From Auritidibacter sp. Marseille-P8566 (GTDB lineage Bacteria; Bacteroidota; Bacteroidia; Flavobacteriales; Flavobacteriaceae): a stretch of 19,841 nucleotides of DNA. The number at the start of each line of letters is the position of its first letter. The first letter of the stretch is position 1. Location: NCBI GenBank assembly GCA_943325595.2, contig CALPQA020000006.1, positions 1 to 19,841 on the forward strand. The letters run 5' to 3'. This document shows positions 6,058 to 14,305 of this stretch, one piece after another. Under the pieces are notes generated by a model. The model was given only the letters and a program-made list of their open reading frames with translations, searched no databases and was not told the origin of the DNA. The translations under genes and the position numbers were made by a program.

Positions 6058-7146
6058 TTATGCGTTTCCTTTTCCTGAAGCTTCCAAATTCTTTTCAATT
6101 GTATGTCCTGGTCGTGACCATTTTGGCTTTTCGCCCAACGCTTGAAATTGAGAATCTGCCGCTTCAACTGTTGTAGGCTGCATGATTTTTATAAAAGGTT
6201 TTTGTGCAACTAATCCTAAAGTTTCAAACATTTTCATGTCGTCATTTACATCTGGATTTGGAGTTGTAAGCAATTTATCGCCAGCAAAGATAGAATTGGC
6301 ACCAGCAAAGAAACACATTGCTTGCCCTTCACGACTCATATTCATTCTTCCAGCCGAAAGACGCACTTGCGTTTCTGGCATAATAATTCTTGTGGTTGCA
6401 ACCATTCGAATCATTTCCCATATTTCAACAGGTTTTTCTTCTTCTAATGGTGTTCCTTCAACGGCAACCAACGCATTTATTGGCACCGATTCAGGCTGTG
6501 GATTTAAAGTAGAAAGCGCCACTAACATTCCAGCACGGTCTTCTATTGATTCTCCCATTCCGATAATTCCCCCACTACAAACGGTAACATTTGTCTTGCG
6601 AACATTTTCGATTGTTTGCAAACGGTCTTCGAAACCACGGGTTGAAATAACTTCTTTGTAATATTCTTCTGAGGTATCTAAATTGTGATTGTAGGCATAT
6701 AATCCTGCTTCTGCCAAACGTTGCGCCTGATTTTCAGTAATCATACCCAAAGTACAACACACTTCCATATCCAATTTATTGATAGTGCGTACCATTTCTA
6801 AAACTTGGTCAAATTCAGGTCCGTCTTTCACATTTCTCCAAGCGGCACCCATACAAACTCGGGAAGAACCACTAGATTTTGCTCGCAATGCTTGTGCTTT
6901 AACTTGGCTAACCGACATTAAATCATTCCCTTCAATTTCGGTGTGGTACCGAGCTGCTTGCGGACAATAACCACAATCTTCAGGACATCCACCCGTTTTA
7001 ATTGACAATAAAGTAGAAACTTGAACCACATTTGGATCGTGGTGCTCTCTGTGAATTGATGCTGCTTCAAAAAGCAAATCCATCAAAGGTTTATTGTATA
7101 TAGCGATAATTTCGTCTTTCGTCCAATTGTGTTTAGCGATACTCAT
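6058..7146 (-). CDS. bioB: Biotin synthase (BioB)
   Basis: A 362-residue radical-SAM enzyme that inserts sulfur into dethiobiotin to make biotin. The [4Fe-4S] motif is TGGCPEDCGYCPQ with Cys54, Cys58 and Cys61. The [2Fe-2S] ligands are Cys97 (RVCMGAAW), Cys129 (EVCCTLG), Cys189 (TVCSGGIIG) and Arg261 (VRLSAGR), so the full set is present. I chose the ATG at 7146. The longer frame begins with a TTG at 7179 whose codons overlap a consensus promoter, so the extra 11 residues are unlikely to be translated. The gene is convergent with bioF-bioD-bioA-ketosynthase and leads into recX. A small palindrome over the -33 element suggests regulation. Confidence 0.96.
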   Translation of the reverse strand: MSIAKHNWTKDEIIAIYNKPLMDLLFEAASIHREHHDPNVVQVSTLLSIKTGGCPEDCGYCPQAARYHTEIEGNDLMSVSQVKAQALRAKSSGSSRVCMGAAWRNVKDGPEFDQVLEMVRTINKLDMEVCCTLGMITENQAQRLAEAGLYAYNHNLDTSEEYYKEVISTRGFEDRLQTIENVRKTNVTVCSGGIIGMGESIEDRAGMLVALSTLNPQPESVPINALVAVEGTPLEEEKPVEIWEMIRMVATTRIIMPETQVRLSAGRMNMSREGQAMCFFAGANSIFAGDKLLTTPNPDVNDDMKMFETLGLVAQKPFIKIMQPTTVEAADSQFQALGEKPKWSRPGHTIEKNLEASGKGNA

Positions 7147-7166
7147 AGTAGCATTTTTATATCTGC

Positions 7167-7193
7167 CAAAAGTAGTCAAATTGTTCTAAACAA
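7167..7193 (-). promoter_or_regulatory. bioB promoter with overlapping palindrome
   Basis: Read on the minus strand, TTG (7193-7191), 16 bp, then TACTTTTG (7174-7167) fits the Bacteroidota TTG/TAnnTTTG promoter. The -7 box ends 20 bases upstream of the bioB ATG at 7146. The palindrome TTGTT-3-AACAA (7181-7193) covers the -33 element and could be an operator. The gap 7180-7266 holds nothing else obvious. Confidence 0.7.
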
Positions 7194-7266
7194 GCAAAAT
7201 TGCGTATTCGTATTCTCAAAATAACACCAATTTAAATCCTCAACAACGATGCAATTCATAGTATTA

Positions 7267-10002
7267 CTACAAATTATATTTCAAGCTCAAAATAATATAT
7301 CTTGGTTGGACAGTATATTGTGAAGTTCGAGTTGCAAACTGCGTGAAACTATCGTCGTTTAATGTTTTTGTATTCAACAGATTTGTAGCACTTATTTTGT
7401 ATTCTAATTTGCTGTCTTTTGTTTTTTGATAAATCAAACTCGTACTCAAGAAATCATATTCGTTGTTGACCGTATTTTTGTTGTTTGTGTAATGATAATA
7501 TTCATAATCAGCCACAAAAGAAAAACTGTCTAGGAAGTAATAATCGAGTTTTGCAGAAGGCATCTCCGTCAAAAACTTAGTGCCGCTGTAATCATTTCTC
7601 GTAATAGAATAACCAATTTCAAGGTTGGGAAGGTTTTTATAATTGGTGGCTAATTTTACGGTGTAATTTTGCGTAAGCGATTCGGTAGTTCTAAAAATGT
7701 TGTTTTGAATGTTATTGAATTTCGACCAATTTACGCCTAAATTCAACGAAGCTTTGTAGTTTTTCGCAAATGATCTGCCGTAATTTGCATTTCCAGATAA
7801 AGATTCATCTGCAAAATTGGAGTTTATTGCCGTTGATACTTGGTTTATACCCGTAAAATCAGCGCTGCTTTTAACGGCATTTACACGCTTGGTATAATTT
7901 AAATTGGCAAAAATATTCTCAAAATTGAACATGTTATATTTAAAATAACGTAGCGAATGACTTTGTGACAAAGCATTTTCTAAGGTTCTATTTCCTCTAA
8001 ATAAGGAGTTGTAATTGGTAAATGTATATCCTGCAGCGATTTTATTTATATCTGTAAAATCATTTGTTACCGCATAATTGTAGGTTAATGTTTCTGCTTT
8101 TTTCATTTGATACAATGCATAGACATCCGGTAAAACGCGGTAAAAATTGTCTTTAACTCTCGTGTTTAATTGGTCGTTAAAGGTGTTGTAATTGTGAAAC
8201 GTAAACCCTGGATTAAATGTAAATTTACCTGTAATAAACTTATAATGAATTCCTAAAAAAGCATCATTGAAATTGTAATTTACAGCGTTGTTTTTAGTGG
8301 CATCATTCAAATCATTATTTGCTCCATTGTCCAAGATTTGAAAAATATGAGAATTGAAATTTTGAAGTGAATACGTATTTCCAAAAGTAAAATTAATGTT
8401 GCTTTTTGGTGTAATCATATAATAATAATCCAATTTTGTATCGATTTTATTGGTTTTCACAAAACGATTTTGATTGATATTGTACCTATTTTGAGATTGT
8501 AAATCTAATATTGGAAACGGATTTTGACCTAAATTTGTGTTGTAAAATGGGTCTTCATCTTGATACAAATGTTGGATTTCTAAATCAAATACGCTTTTGT
8601 CACTCTTGGTGTAATACAAACTTAAATTTTGTGTCACAGCAAGTGGATTTTGCTCTTTGAAAGTCGTTATGTTTTGATTATTATTTGTTGGTGGAGTAGC
8701 AGTTGATGAAGTTGTAACCGATTCTGAAAGCAAATTATTATCTTCATCTTGTTTGGAATTTTTCAGTAAAATATCATAGTCAAATTGTAATTTAGTATTT
8801 GGTTTATAGCTCGAGCTAAATTTAAAAAGTCCCAAATTACTTTTTTGATGTGTCGCTTCTTTCGTATTTTGATTGGTTGTCAATGTATTAATTACGGCTC
8901 CACTTGAATTTCTAATCTCATCAATTCTATTGTTTTGAGAAACGGTTTCTAAGTCGGTAATTGTTTTTGAAACAATCGCAAATCCACTTAAACTCCAGGC
9001 TTTATTGACGTTGTAAGAGAAATTTGTAGCGCCAAATTGGGTCTCAATTTCTTTCGCGCGATTGTTGCGAAGCATTGAAATCCCCAAATCGTTCGAAGAA
9101 ACATTGAAGTTTGTCCCTCCTTTTTTCATCATTCCTCGAAAACCTCCTGTGAATTTGAAATAATCCTGAACGGTAAAAGGCAATTCTCCAATATTATTAA
9201 AATTGGCAATCAGATTTATACTGTATTTAGGGTTGTAATAAAATAATTTCGGATTGGCTACATACCGCGTGTTTTTATTCTCTTTTCCGATTCCAGCATT
9301 CATATCTCCAAACCAGAAATTCTTTTTCCCTTTTTTAAGTTTGATGTTCATCGCAATGTTTTCATCACCATTTTCGAGTCCTTTCAAAGCAGATACATCA
9401 TTGAAATTCCTAAGAACTTGGATTTTATCAATGGCATCCGCGGGAATATTTTTAACTCCTAATTTAGTGTCTCCATCAAAAAAATCTTTCCCCTCAACCA
9501 TTAATTTCGAAACTTTTTTGCCTTCTACTTCTATCTCTCCATCTGCATTTACTTCAACGCCAGGCAATTTTTTCAAGACATCTTCTAATTTTCGTTCGGT
9601 TCCAGATTTAAACGAATCCGCGTTATAAACTATCGTATCGCCTTTTATTGAAACCGGCATTTCATGAACAATTTCAACACCTTCAAGCTCAATTCCACCA
9701 GATTCTAAAGTAATATTCTGAACCATATTTGACGCAACTGTGGCAACAGATATTTCTTTGTTTTGCATTCCAAGATAGCTGACCTTAATTGTATACGTGG
9801 TATTGGGCTTTAAATTCAACAGAAACTTTCCTTTATCATTCGTGATTGCATAGGAATCCATCGCTTTTGTGATTTGATTTACCGCCATCACATTGGCCAT
9901 TTCCAAAGGTGCTTTCCCAATATCCTGAATAAGTCCCTCAAATTTAATATTTTGAGAAAATGAGATTGTAGTCACGAATAATAATAGTAGGATTTTTTTC
10001 AT
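7267..10002 (-). CDS. TonB-dependent receptor-like outer-membrane protein
   Basis: A 911-residue outer-membrane protein. Residues 1-17 are a signal peptide ending before QNIKFEG. About 20-100 is a carboxypeptidase-regulatory-like beta-sandwich domain (NDKGKFLLNLKPNTTY, VSYLGMQNKEI). About 115-225 is a plug domain (GDTIVYNADSFKSGTERKLE, LKKLPGVEVN, VEGKDFFDGD, ENIAMNIKLKKG). The rest is a 22-strand-like beta barrel of the OMP_b-brl_3 type, rich in alternating aromatic and polar strands and ending YIILSLKYNL. Such proteins import or export substrates at the outer membrane, and the substrate cannot be read from sequence. It follows a GLPGLI gene by 35 bp and should be co-transcribed with it. I see no SusD partner and no anti-sigma factor. 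Confidence 0.85.
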   Translation of the reverse strand: MKKILLLLFVTTISFSQNIKFEGLIQDIGKAPLEMANVMAVNQITKAMDSYAITNDKGKFLLNLKPNTTYTIKVSYLGMQNKEISVATVASNMVQNITLESGGIELEGVEIVHEMPVSIKGDTIVYNADSFKSGTERKLEDVLKKLPGVEVNADGEIEVEGKKVSKLMVEGKDFFDGDTKLGVKNIPADAIDKIQVLRNFNDVSALKGLENGDENIAMNIKLKKGKKNFWFGDMNAGIGKENKNTRYVANPKLFYYNPKYSINLIANFNNIGELPFTVQDYFKFTGGFRGMMKKGGTNFNVSSNDLGISMLRNNRAKEIETQFGATNFSYNVNKAWSLSGFAIVSKTITDLETVSQNNRIDEIRNSSGAVINTLTTNQNTKEATHQKSNLGLFKFSSSYKPNTKLQFDYDILLKNSKQDEDNNLLSESVTTSSTATPPTNNNQNITTFKEQNPLAVTQNLSLYYTKSDKSVFDLEIQHLYQDEDPFYNTNLGQNPFPILDLQSQNRYNINQNRFVKTNKIDTKLDYYYMITPKSNINFTFGNTYSLQNFNSHIFQILDNGANNDLNDATKNNAVNYNFNDAFLGIHYKFITGKFTFNPGFTFHNYNTFNDQLNTRVKDNFYRVLPDVYALYQMKKAETLTYNYAVTNDFTDINKIAAGYTFTNYNSLFRGNRTLENALSQSHSLRYFKYNMFNFENIFANLNYTKRVNAVKSSADFTGINQVSTAINSNFADESLSGNANYGRSFAKNYKASLNLGVNWSKFNNIQNNIFRTTESLTQNYTVKLATNYKNLPNLEIGYSITRNDYSGTKFLTEMPSAKLDYYFLDSFSFVADYEYYHYTNNKNTVNNEYDFLSTSLIYQKTKDSKLEYKISATNLLNTKTLNDDSFTQFATRTSQYTVQPRYIILSLKYNL

Positions 10003-10037
10003 TGAATTTATTTTTTATTGCGGTTTACAATTTTGAT

Positions 10038-10865
10038 TTAATTTGAAGGTACATTTATATGAATACTTCCATTTTCATCCTTTAATTTATCATATTGTTT
10101 TTCTTCCATCAAATCATAAGCATTTTGCGATATAATCTTTCCGCTTTTTGGTGCTTTAATATTTTTTTTATCTTTTGGATTTAGGACAACTTTTGAACAC
10201 AGAATAATTAGATTTTTTTCGTTTACTTCCATAATCAATCCGGGTAATCCCCAATATTTATTAGGGCCGTGGCTAACTGGAATTTCTGGATTGTACCAAA
10301 CGGTAATGATTTCATCCTTTGGTTTTTCCAAATTAAAAAAACTCGTTTTGTTTTTATTTTTCTTTACTTTTTCAGCTTCAAATTCTTGAAGTTCTTTTTT
10401 AGTAACTTTTATTATTGAAATCGCTTTATAACAAGTATAACCTCCAATGGTCTTACTTTCTTGTGTTATATCCCAATTATAGTTTTTTAAAGCATCGGTA
10501 ATTATGTAGTTTTTATTTGCAAATTCTTCGGCTTTAAGATACTGTTTGGTTCGGCTATTTTTATAGAGTTCACCTTCTAATTCAGAGGCAGAAGTACTTC
10601 CGCGAGTACCTAATTTTTGAAGTTTTTGTTCTTGCTGATAAGTAGATTCTGTTTTATTGAAATTTAAAACGAATATTTTTTCAAACATTTTATTTATCTT
10701 TTCATTCAATTCTTTCGCCTTTTCATCGCTCATGGCTTTTGTGTCGAAAACCACATTATTTAGTGATTTTGATATATAAATTGCTCTGCCCTGAAACTCT
10801 TGCGCGTGGGCAAAATTCACAAATAGGAGCAGTAAGAAAAGACTTTTATTAATACTTATTTTCAT
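10038..10865 (-). CDS. GLPGLI family protein (proximal to receptor)
   Basis: A 275-residue exported protein with a signal peptide at 1-21 (cleavage near AHA/QEF). The mature part begins QEFQGRAIYISKS, a typical GLPGLI-family start, and carries the name motif WGLPGLIMEV at 205-214. It has only two cysteines, Cys145 (GGYTCYKA) and Cys223 (IILCSKVV), at the same places as in the second GLPGLI protein. The C-terminus has SGKIISQNAYD (241-251). The family is known from Bacteroidota and has no settled function; members often sit beside TonB receptors, as here (35-bp gap). I expect a periplasmic or outer-membrane-associated accessory of the receptor. The 127-bp gap upstream holds no consensus promoter that I can see. 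Confidence 0.85.
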   Translation of the reverse strand: MKISINKSLFLLLLFVNFAHAQEFQGRAIYISKSLNNVVFDTKAMSDEKAKELNEKINKMFEKIFVLNFNKTESTYQQEQKLQKLGTRGSTSASELEGELYKNSRTKQYLKAEEFANKNYIITDALKNYNWDITQESKTIGGYTCYKAISIIKVTKKELQEFEAEKVKKNKNKTSFFNLEKPKDEIITVWYNPEIPVSHGPNKYWGLPGLIMEVNEKNLIILCSKVVLNPKDKKNIKAPKSGKIISQNAYDLMEEKQYDKLKDENGSIHINVPSN

Positions 10866-10992
10866 AATATAATCTTATTTGACCGTTTCGAAACTTTCAG
10901 AAGTTACAGTATTACTTATACTAGAACTTTGCAAACAGAAAATAAATTTTAAATTTAGCCCAAAACAAGTTTTTTTATAAACAAGTAATTGA

Positions 10993-11715
10993 CTATAATA
11001 ATTTTTCTAATATTTTTATAAATTCCATACCATCAACCATTTTTAGCTCACCATTTACAACTGTATAATTAACATTTCCTCCAATTGTTTTGACAACACC
11101 ATTTTTATCAAGAATTATGTTTACAGGATATCCACTAAAACCTATATCGGTTGTTAATTTTTTTGAATTTACTATATGTTCAAAATCAAATTTGTGAGTT
11201 TCTAAAAACTTTTTTACTTTACTTTCGGAATCCATAGTTATGGAAAGAAAGTTAAATTCTCCACCAAACTTCTTTTTTAATTCATTTAAAACTGGCATTT
11301 CTTCAATACATGGTGCGCAACTTGTAAACCAAAGATTGATTAATGTAGGCTTCCCTTTAAAGTACTTCAAACTAATTTTTTTGCCCTCAATTGTTATTTC
11401 GTTTTCAATTGGATAAACTTTACCAATTAATTCTTTTTTCTTATTAATTTCTTTAATTAACTTTTTAGGATTATCAGTAAAATTCCATGTGTAAGAATAT
11501 ACTATGGAATCGTTTCTGCTGTAAAGTTCATTTAAGTCTTCTATAATTTGCATTGAACTTCTTTTCTTTGTTATTTTTTCTATAGAAGTATTTTTTATTA
11601 CGTCGTAATTCTGTTGATCAATTATTTTACCCGATTTACTCATGTAATAATTATTGGACTGACCGAAAGAAAGGGCAATGAGGAATAGCGCAAAAATTGT
11701 TAATGTTGCTTTCAT
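10993..11715 (-). CDS. TlpA-like periplasmic thioredoxin-fold oxidoreductase
   Basis: A 240-residue exported protein with a signal peptide at 1-19 (ending SFGQ). Residues 20-110 form a lysine-rich N-terminal part I do not recognise, apart from SGKIIDQQNYD (28-38), which resembles the C-termini of the two GLPGLI neighbours. About 115-240 is a thioredoxin domain of the TlpA/ResA type: GKPTLINLWFTSCAPCIEEM with active Cys133 and Cys136, then FLSITMDSES, and the cis-Pro197 in SGYPVNIILD. No other cysteine is present. It should reduce or rearrange disulfides in the periplasm. Lying between two two-cysteine GLPGLI genes on the same strand, it may act on them; this is inference. It could also be a general thiol reductase. 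Confidence 0.85.
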   Translation of the reverse strand: MKATLTIFALFLIALSFGQSNNYYMSKSGKIIDQQNYDVIKNTSIEKITKKRSSMQIIEDLNELYSRNDSIVYSYTWNFTDNPKKLIKEINKKKELIGKVYPIENEITIEGKKISLKYFKGKPTLINLWFTSCAPCIEEMPVLNELKKKFGGEFNFLSITMDSESKVKKFLETHKFDFEHIVNSKKLTTDIGFSGYPVNIILDKNGVVKTIGGNVNYTVVNGELKMVDGMEFIKILEKLL

Positions 11716-11811
11716 TGTATATATGTATGTATTAGTTTTTAGTTAAGCTAACAGATCACTAACGCAATTATTATAAAAAAATTTGATTTAAAGAAACTAA
11801 AAATTAAATTC

Positions 11812-12726
11812 CTAACGAGTCATTCGAATTTGCATTCCGCCATTTCCACCTTTACCTTGATTCATTTGTCTGAATTCTTCCATCTTTTTAACGACTGTTT
11901 CATCATACTCCTTTTGAGAAATTACTTTACCAGTGGTTGGTTCTTTAATTTCTGCTTTTTCTTTTGAATTCAGTACAATTTTAGAACATAGAATGATTGT
12001 TTTTCCGTCATTTACTTCTAATATTAAACCCGGTAATCCCCAATAATTTTCAGGCCCTTGATTAATTGGAATTTCAGGAGCATACCATGCTGTAATTGTG
12101 ATTTCTTTTGGCAATTCAAAATCCTGCATAAAATTGGTTTTCTTAGCTTCGCCTTCGGTTTTTACGGCGTCTGCTTTTGCATCTTCTTTTTTAGGCTCCT
12201 CCTTTTTAGGTCTAAAATTTCTAAAATCAGATTGACTTACTGGACGCACTGCTGTTGCTTTGAAACAAGTATATCCACCAATTAATTTGGTTTCAGATTC
12301 CATTTTCCATGCATAATTAGGTAAGGAATCTTTAATCAAAAATTCTTTTCCCATAAATTCTTTGTCTACCGAATAGGTTTTTTGCCTAACGTTTTTATAA
12401 TTGGTTCCGCCACCACCCATCATCGAGCTCATCATTCTCATTCCGCCACCACCTTGACCTGGAGCGTCTAATTTTTCTTCTTCTTTGTAAATTGAAGCCG
12501 ATTTATTGAAGTTCAGAATAAAGGTTTTTTCAAACATTTTTTTCATTCGCTCCTCAATCATTTTTTGCATGTCGGGCGTCATCTCTTTGTTGCCTTCCAT
12601 TCTAGTTTTAAAATCAGAAGTGCTCGTTTTTGATTCATAAACGGCCATTCCTTGAAATTCTTGGGCTTGCATTTGTAAAAAAGAGAGAACAATAAATGCC
12701 GCTAATAAGATTATTTTTTTTGACAT
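11812..12726 (-). CDS. GLPGLI family protein with Met/Gly-rich and Lys/Glu-rich insertions
   Basis: A 304-residue exported protein with a signal peptide at 1-22 (AQA/QEF region). It is a paralogue of the GLPGLI protein at 10038-10865: the EFQGMAVYESK start, FEKTFILNFNKSASIY (65-80), GGYTCFKA with Cys154, WGLPGLILEV (229-238), ILCSKIVLNSKEK with Cys247, and TGKVISQKEYD (265-275). It differs by a Gly/Met-rich loop at 90-107 (GGGGMRMMSSMMGGGG), a charged KKEEPKKEDAKADAVK insert at about 174-196, and a Gly-rich tail (QGKGGNGGMQIRMTR). The two cysteines are the only ones. It is the first gene of the minus-strand envelope cluster, with a 96-bp gap to the thioredoxin gene. The Met-rich loop hints at soft-metal contact but proves nothing. 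Function is unknown. Confidence 0.85.
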   Translation of the reverse strand: MSKKIILLAAFIVLSFLQMQAQEFQGMAVYESKTSTSDFKTRMEGNKEMTPDMQKMIEERMKKMFEKTFILNFNKSASIYKEEEKLDAPGQGGGGMRMMSSMMGGGGTNYKNVRQKTYSVDKEFMGKEFLIKDSLPNYAWKMESETKLIGGYTCFKATAVRPVSQSDFRNFRPKKEEPKKEDAKADAVKTEGEAKKTNFMQDFELPKEITITAWYAPEIPINQGPENYWGLPGLILEVNDGKTIILCSKIVLNSKEKAEIKEPTTGKVISQKEYDETVVKKMEEFRQMNQGKGGNGGMQIRMTR

Positions 12727-12858
12727 AAGGTTGATTATTTTTAGGTTTTATTGAATAATTTAATATCAATTAATAGTAACTATGAATTTTAAACAACAAA
12801 TAGAACGAATTAGAAGTAATAATGTTACAAATATTTTGTTAAAAATTATAGCTAAGAT

Positions 12859-12892
12859 AGGTTTAATCATAAAAGGTTTAATCGTAATTTAG
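12859..12892 (+). promoter_or_regulatory. Possible promoter and direct repeat before the 12899 gene
   Basis: The divergent 172-bp gap 12727-12898 holds a direct repeat AGGTTTAATC at 12859-12868 and 12874-12883. It is followed by TAATTTAG (12885-12892), one mismatch from TAnnTTTG and only 6 bases before the ATG. No consensus promoter is seen for the minus-strand cluster in the same gap. Confidence 0.35.
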
Positions 12893-12898
12893 CTGTCT

Positions 12899-13690
12899 AT
12901 GAAAAATTCATTTTTTATTTTATGTATGCTTTTGCTTGGGGTGTTTTCAATTCAAGGACAAAAGAAAAGCGCATCCTTACTTTCGAGTCAACTTCTGGAG
13001 GCGACTTTTTTTGTTGGGACTGATGGCTTAGGTAATTTATATTTCATCGAAAACAATGTTTTATATAAAAAAAACACCACCCAATTGTGGCAATACAAAA
13101 ATCTTTCCCTGGGGAAAATCACTAAAATAGATTTGCAAAACCCACTCAAAATTGTGCTGTTTTATGAGGGTTTTAATTCGGTAATTTTACTCGACAACCA
13201 ACTGAACGAAATTCAAAAAATAAATTTTAATAACGATAATAGTACGATAATTGCAGCTTCAATAGGAATTGCATCTCAAAATCGATTGTGGCTTTACGAT
13301 TCATTATCCCAAAAAATAGCCTTGTACGATTTTTTAAATGGCAATTTGAAATTTATAACGCCCGCCCTAAAAAGCCCTCCAAGATATTATGAGTCTGATT
13401 TTAACACCTTTCAGTGGATAGACGAAAAATTAGATTGGTTTTCGTGTGATGTTTACGGAAATAGCACTGCACTTGGAAAAGTTCCAAGTTTCGATAAATT
13501 CCAAATAATTAGTAATCAAATCTTACTTTTTTCAAAAGGGGAGCACTTGTATTTTCAAGACTTTAAAACAAATAAAGCAGTTGAAGTTGAAAATGTTGAT
13601 AAAAGCTTTGAAAATTTTACGTACAAAGACCAAATTTTATCTATTTTTACAAATCGACAAATTAAGAATTATAAAATAAAAATACCATAA
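12899..13690 (+). CDS. Exported protein of unknown function, probably beta-propeller-like
   Basis: A 263-residue protein with a signal peptide at 1-20 (MKNSFFILCMLLLGVFSIQG). The mature part is rich in beta-strand repeats with aromatic and Leu-Asp patterns (LGNLYFIENNVLYKKN, ILLDNQLNEIQKINF, RLWLYDSLSQKIALYDF, LYFQDFKTNKAVEVEN). This looks like an irregular beta propeller, but no family signature is recognised and no catalytic residues stand out. It is likely periplasmic or cell-surface. Its stop overlaps the start of the deoxynucleoside kinase gene by one base (TAATG), so the two are translationally coupled, although a secreted protein and a cytosolic kinase have no obvious shared job. Confidence 0.75.
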   Translation: MKNSFFILCMLLLGVFSIQGQKKSASLLSSQLLEATFFVGTDGLGNLYFIENNVLYKKNTTQLWQYKNLSLGKITKIDLQNPLKIVLFYEGFNSVILLDNQLNEIQKINFNNDNSTIIAASIGIASQNRLWLYDSLSQKIALYDFLNGNLKFITPALKSPPRYYESDFNTFQWIDEKLDWFSCDVYGNSTALGKVPSFDKFQIISNQILLFSKGEHLYFQDFKTNKAVEVENVDKSFENFTYKDQILSIFTNRQIKNYKIKIP

Positions 13691-14304
13691 TGCACATAGC
13701 AGTAGCAGGGAATATAGGAGCAGGAAAAACATCATTAACACGTTTATTGGCAAAGCATTTCAAGTGGGAACCTCATTTTGAAGACGTTGTTGACAATCCG
13801 TATCTAGATGATTTTTACCATCAAATGGAACGTTGGTCGTTTAATTTGCAAATTTATTTTCTCAATAGTCGTTTCCGTCAAGTACTGCAAATCCGCGAAA
13901 GCGGTAAAAAAATCATTCAAGACCGAACGATTTATGAAGATGCACACATATTTGCACCCAATCTTCATGCGATGGGTTTAATGACCAATCGTGATTTCCA
14001 AAACTACACGTCTCTATTTGATTTAATGGAAGGGCTGGTTGCTCCCCCTGACATGCTTGTATATTTGAGAAGTTCTATTCCAAATTTAGTGGCTCAAATA
14101 CACAAACGAGGTCGTGAATATGAAAATACAATTTCTATTGATTATTTGAATCGTTTGAACGAACGTTACGAAGCGTGGATTACTACTTATGACAAAGGAA
14201 AGTTATTGATTATTGACGTTGACAACATCGATTTTGTAAATAATCCAGAAGATTTAGGAAATATCATCAATAAAATTGATGCCGAATTGAACGGTTTATT
14301 TTAG
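13690..14304 (+). CDS. Deoxynucleoside kinase (deoxyadenosine/deoxyguanosine-kinase type)
   Basis: A 204-residue P-loop kinase of the dNK/dCK/dGK family. It transfers the ATP gamma-phosphate to salvaged deoxynucleosides in the cytoplasm. The P-loop is GNIGAGKT (residues 7-14). EPHFEDVVDNPYL (27-39) places the catalytic carboxylate region. QDRTIYEDAHIF (77-88) holds the DR(S/T) motif that contacts the nucleoside sugar, and the KRGREYE lid (139-145) supplies arginine to ATP. The length is typical of bacterial members. The start overlaps the stop of the upstream gene. It is convergent with the gene at 14306-14668 with a single base between stop codons. Base specificity cannot be fixed from sequence alone. 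Confidence 0.9.
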   Translation: MHIAVAGNIGAGKTSLTRLLAKHFKWEPHFEDVVDNPYLDDFYHQMERWSFNLQIYFLNSRFRQVLQIRESGKKIIQDRTIYEDAHIFAPNLHAMGLMTNRDFQNYTSLFDLMEGLVAPPDMLVYLRSSIPNLVAQIHKRGREYENTISIDYLNRLNERYEAWITTYDKGKLLIIDVDNIDFVNNPEDLGNIINKIDAELNGLF

Positions 14305-14305
14305 T

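Noticed and set aside
6182..6661. 159-codon + strand open frame
   Set aside because: Antisense to bioB, whose reading is certain from its iron-sulfur motifs; low-complexity Ser/Thr/Ile content of a shadow frame.
9254..9628. 124-codon + strand open frame
   Set aside because: It lies wholly antisense to the plug domain of the TonB receptor gene, with a composition typical of a shadow frame and no family features.
10926..10985. Possible terminator between the thioredoxin and GLPGLI 1 genes
   Set aside because: The T-rich segment (minus strand) shows repeated CTTGTTT in direct, not inverted, orientation, so no stem forms.
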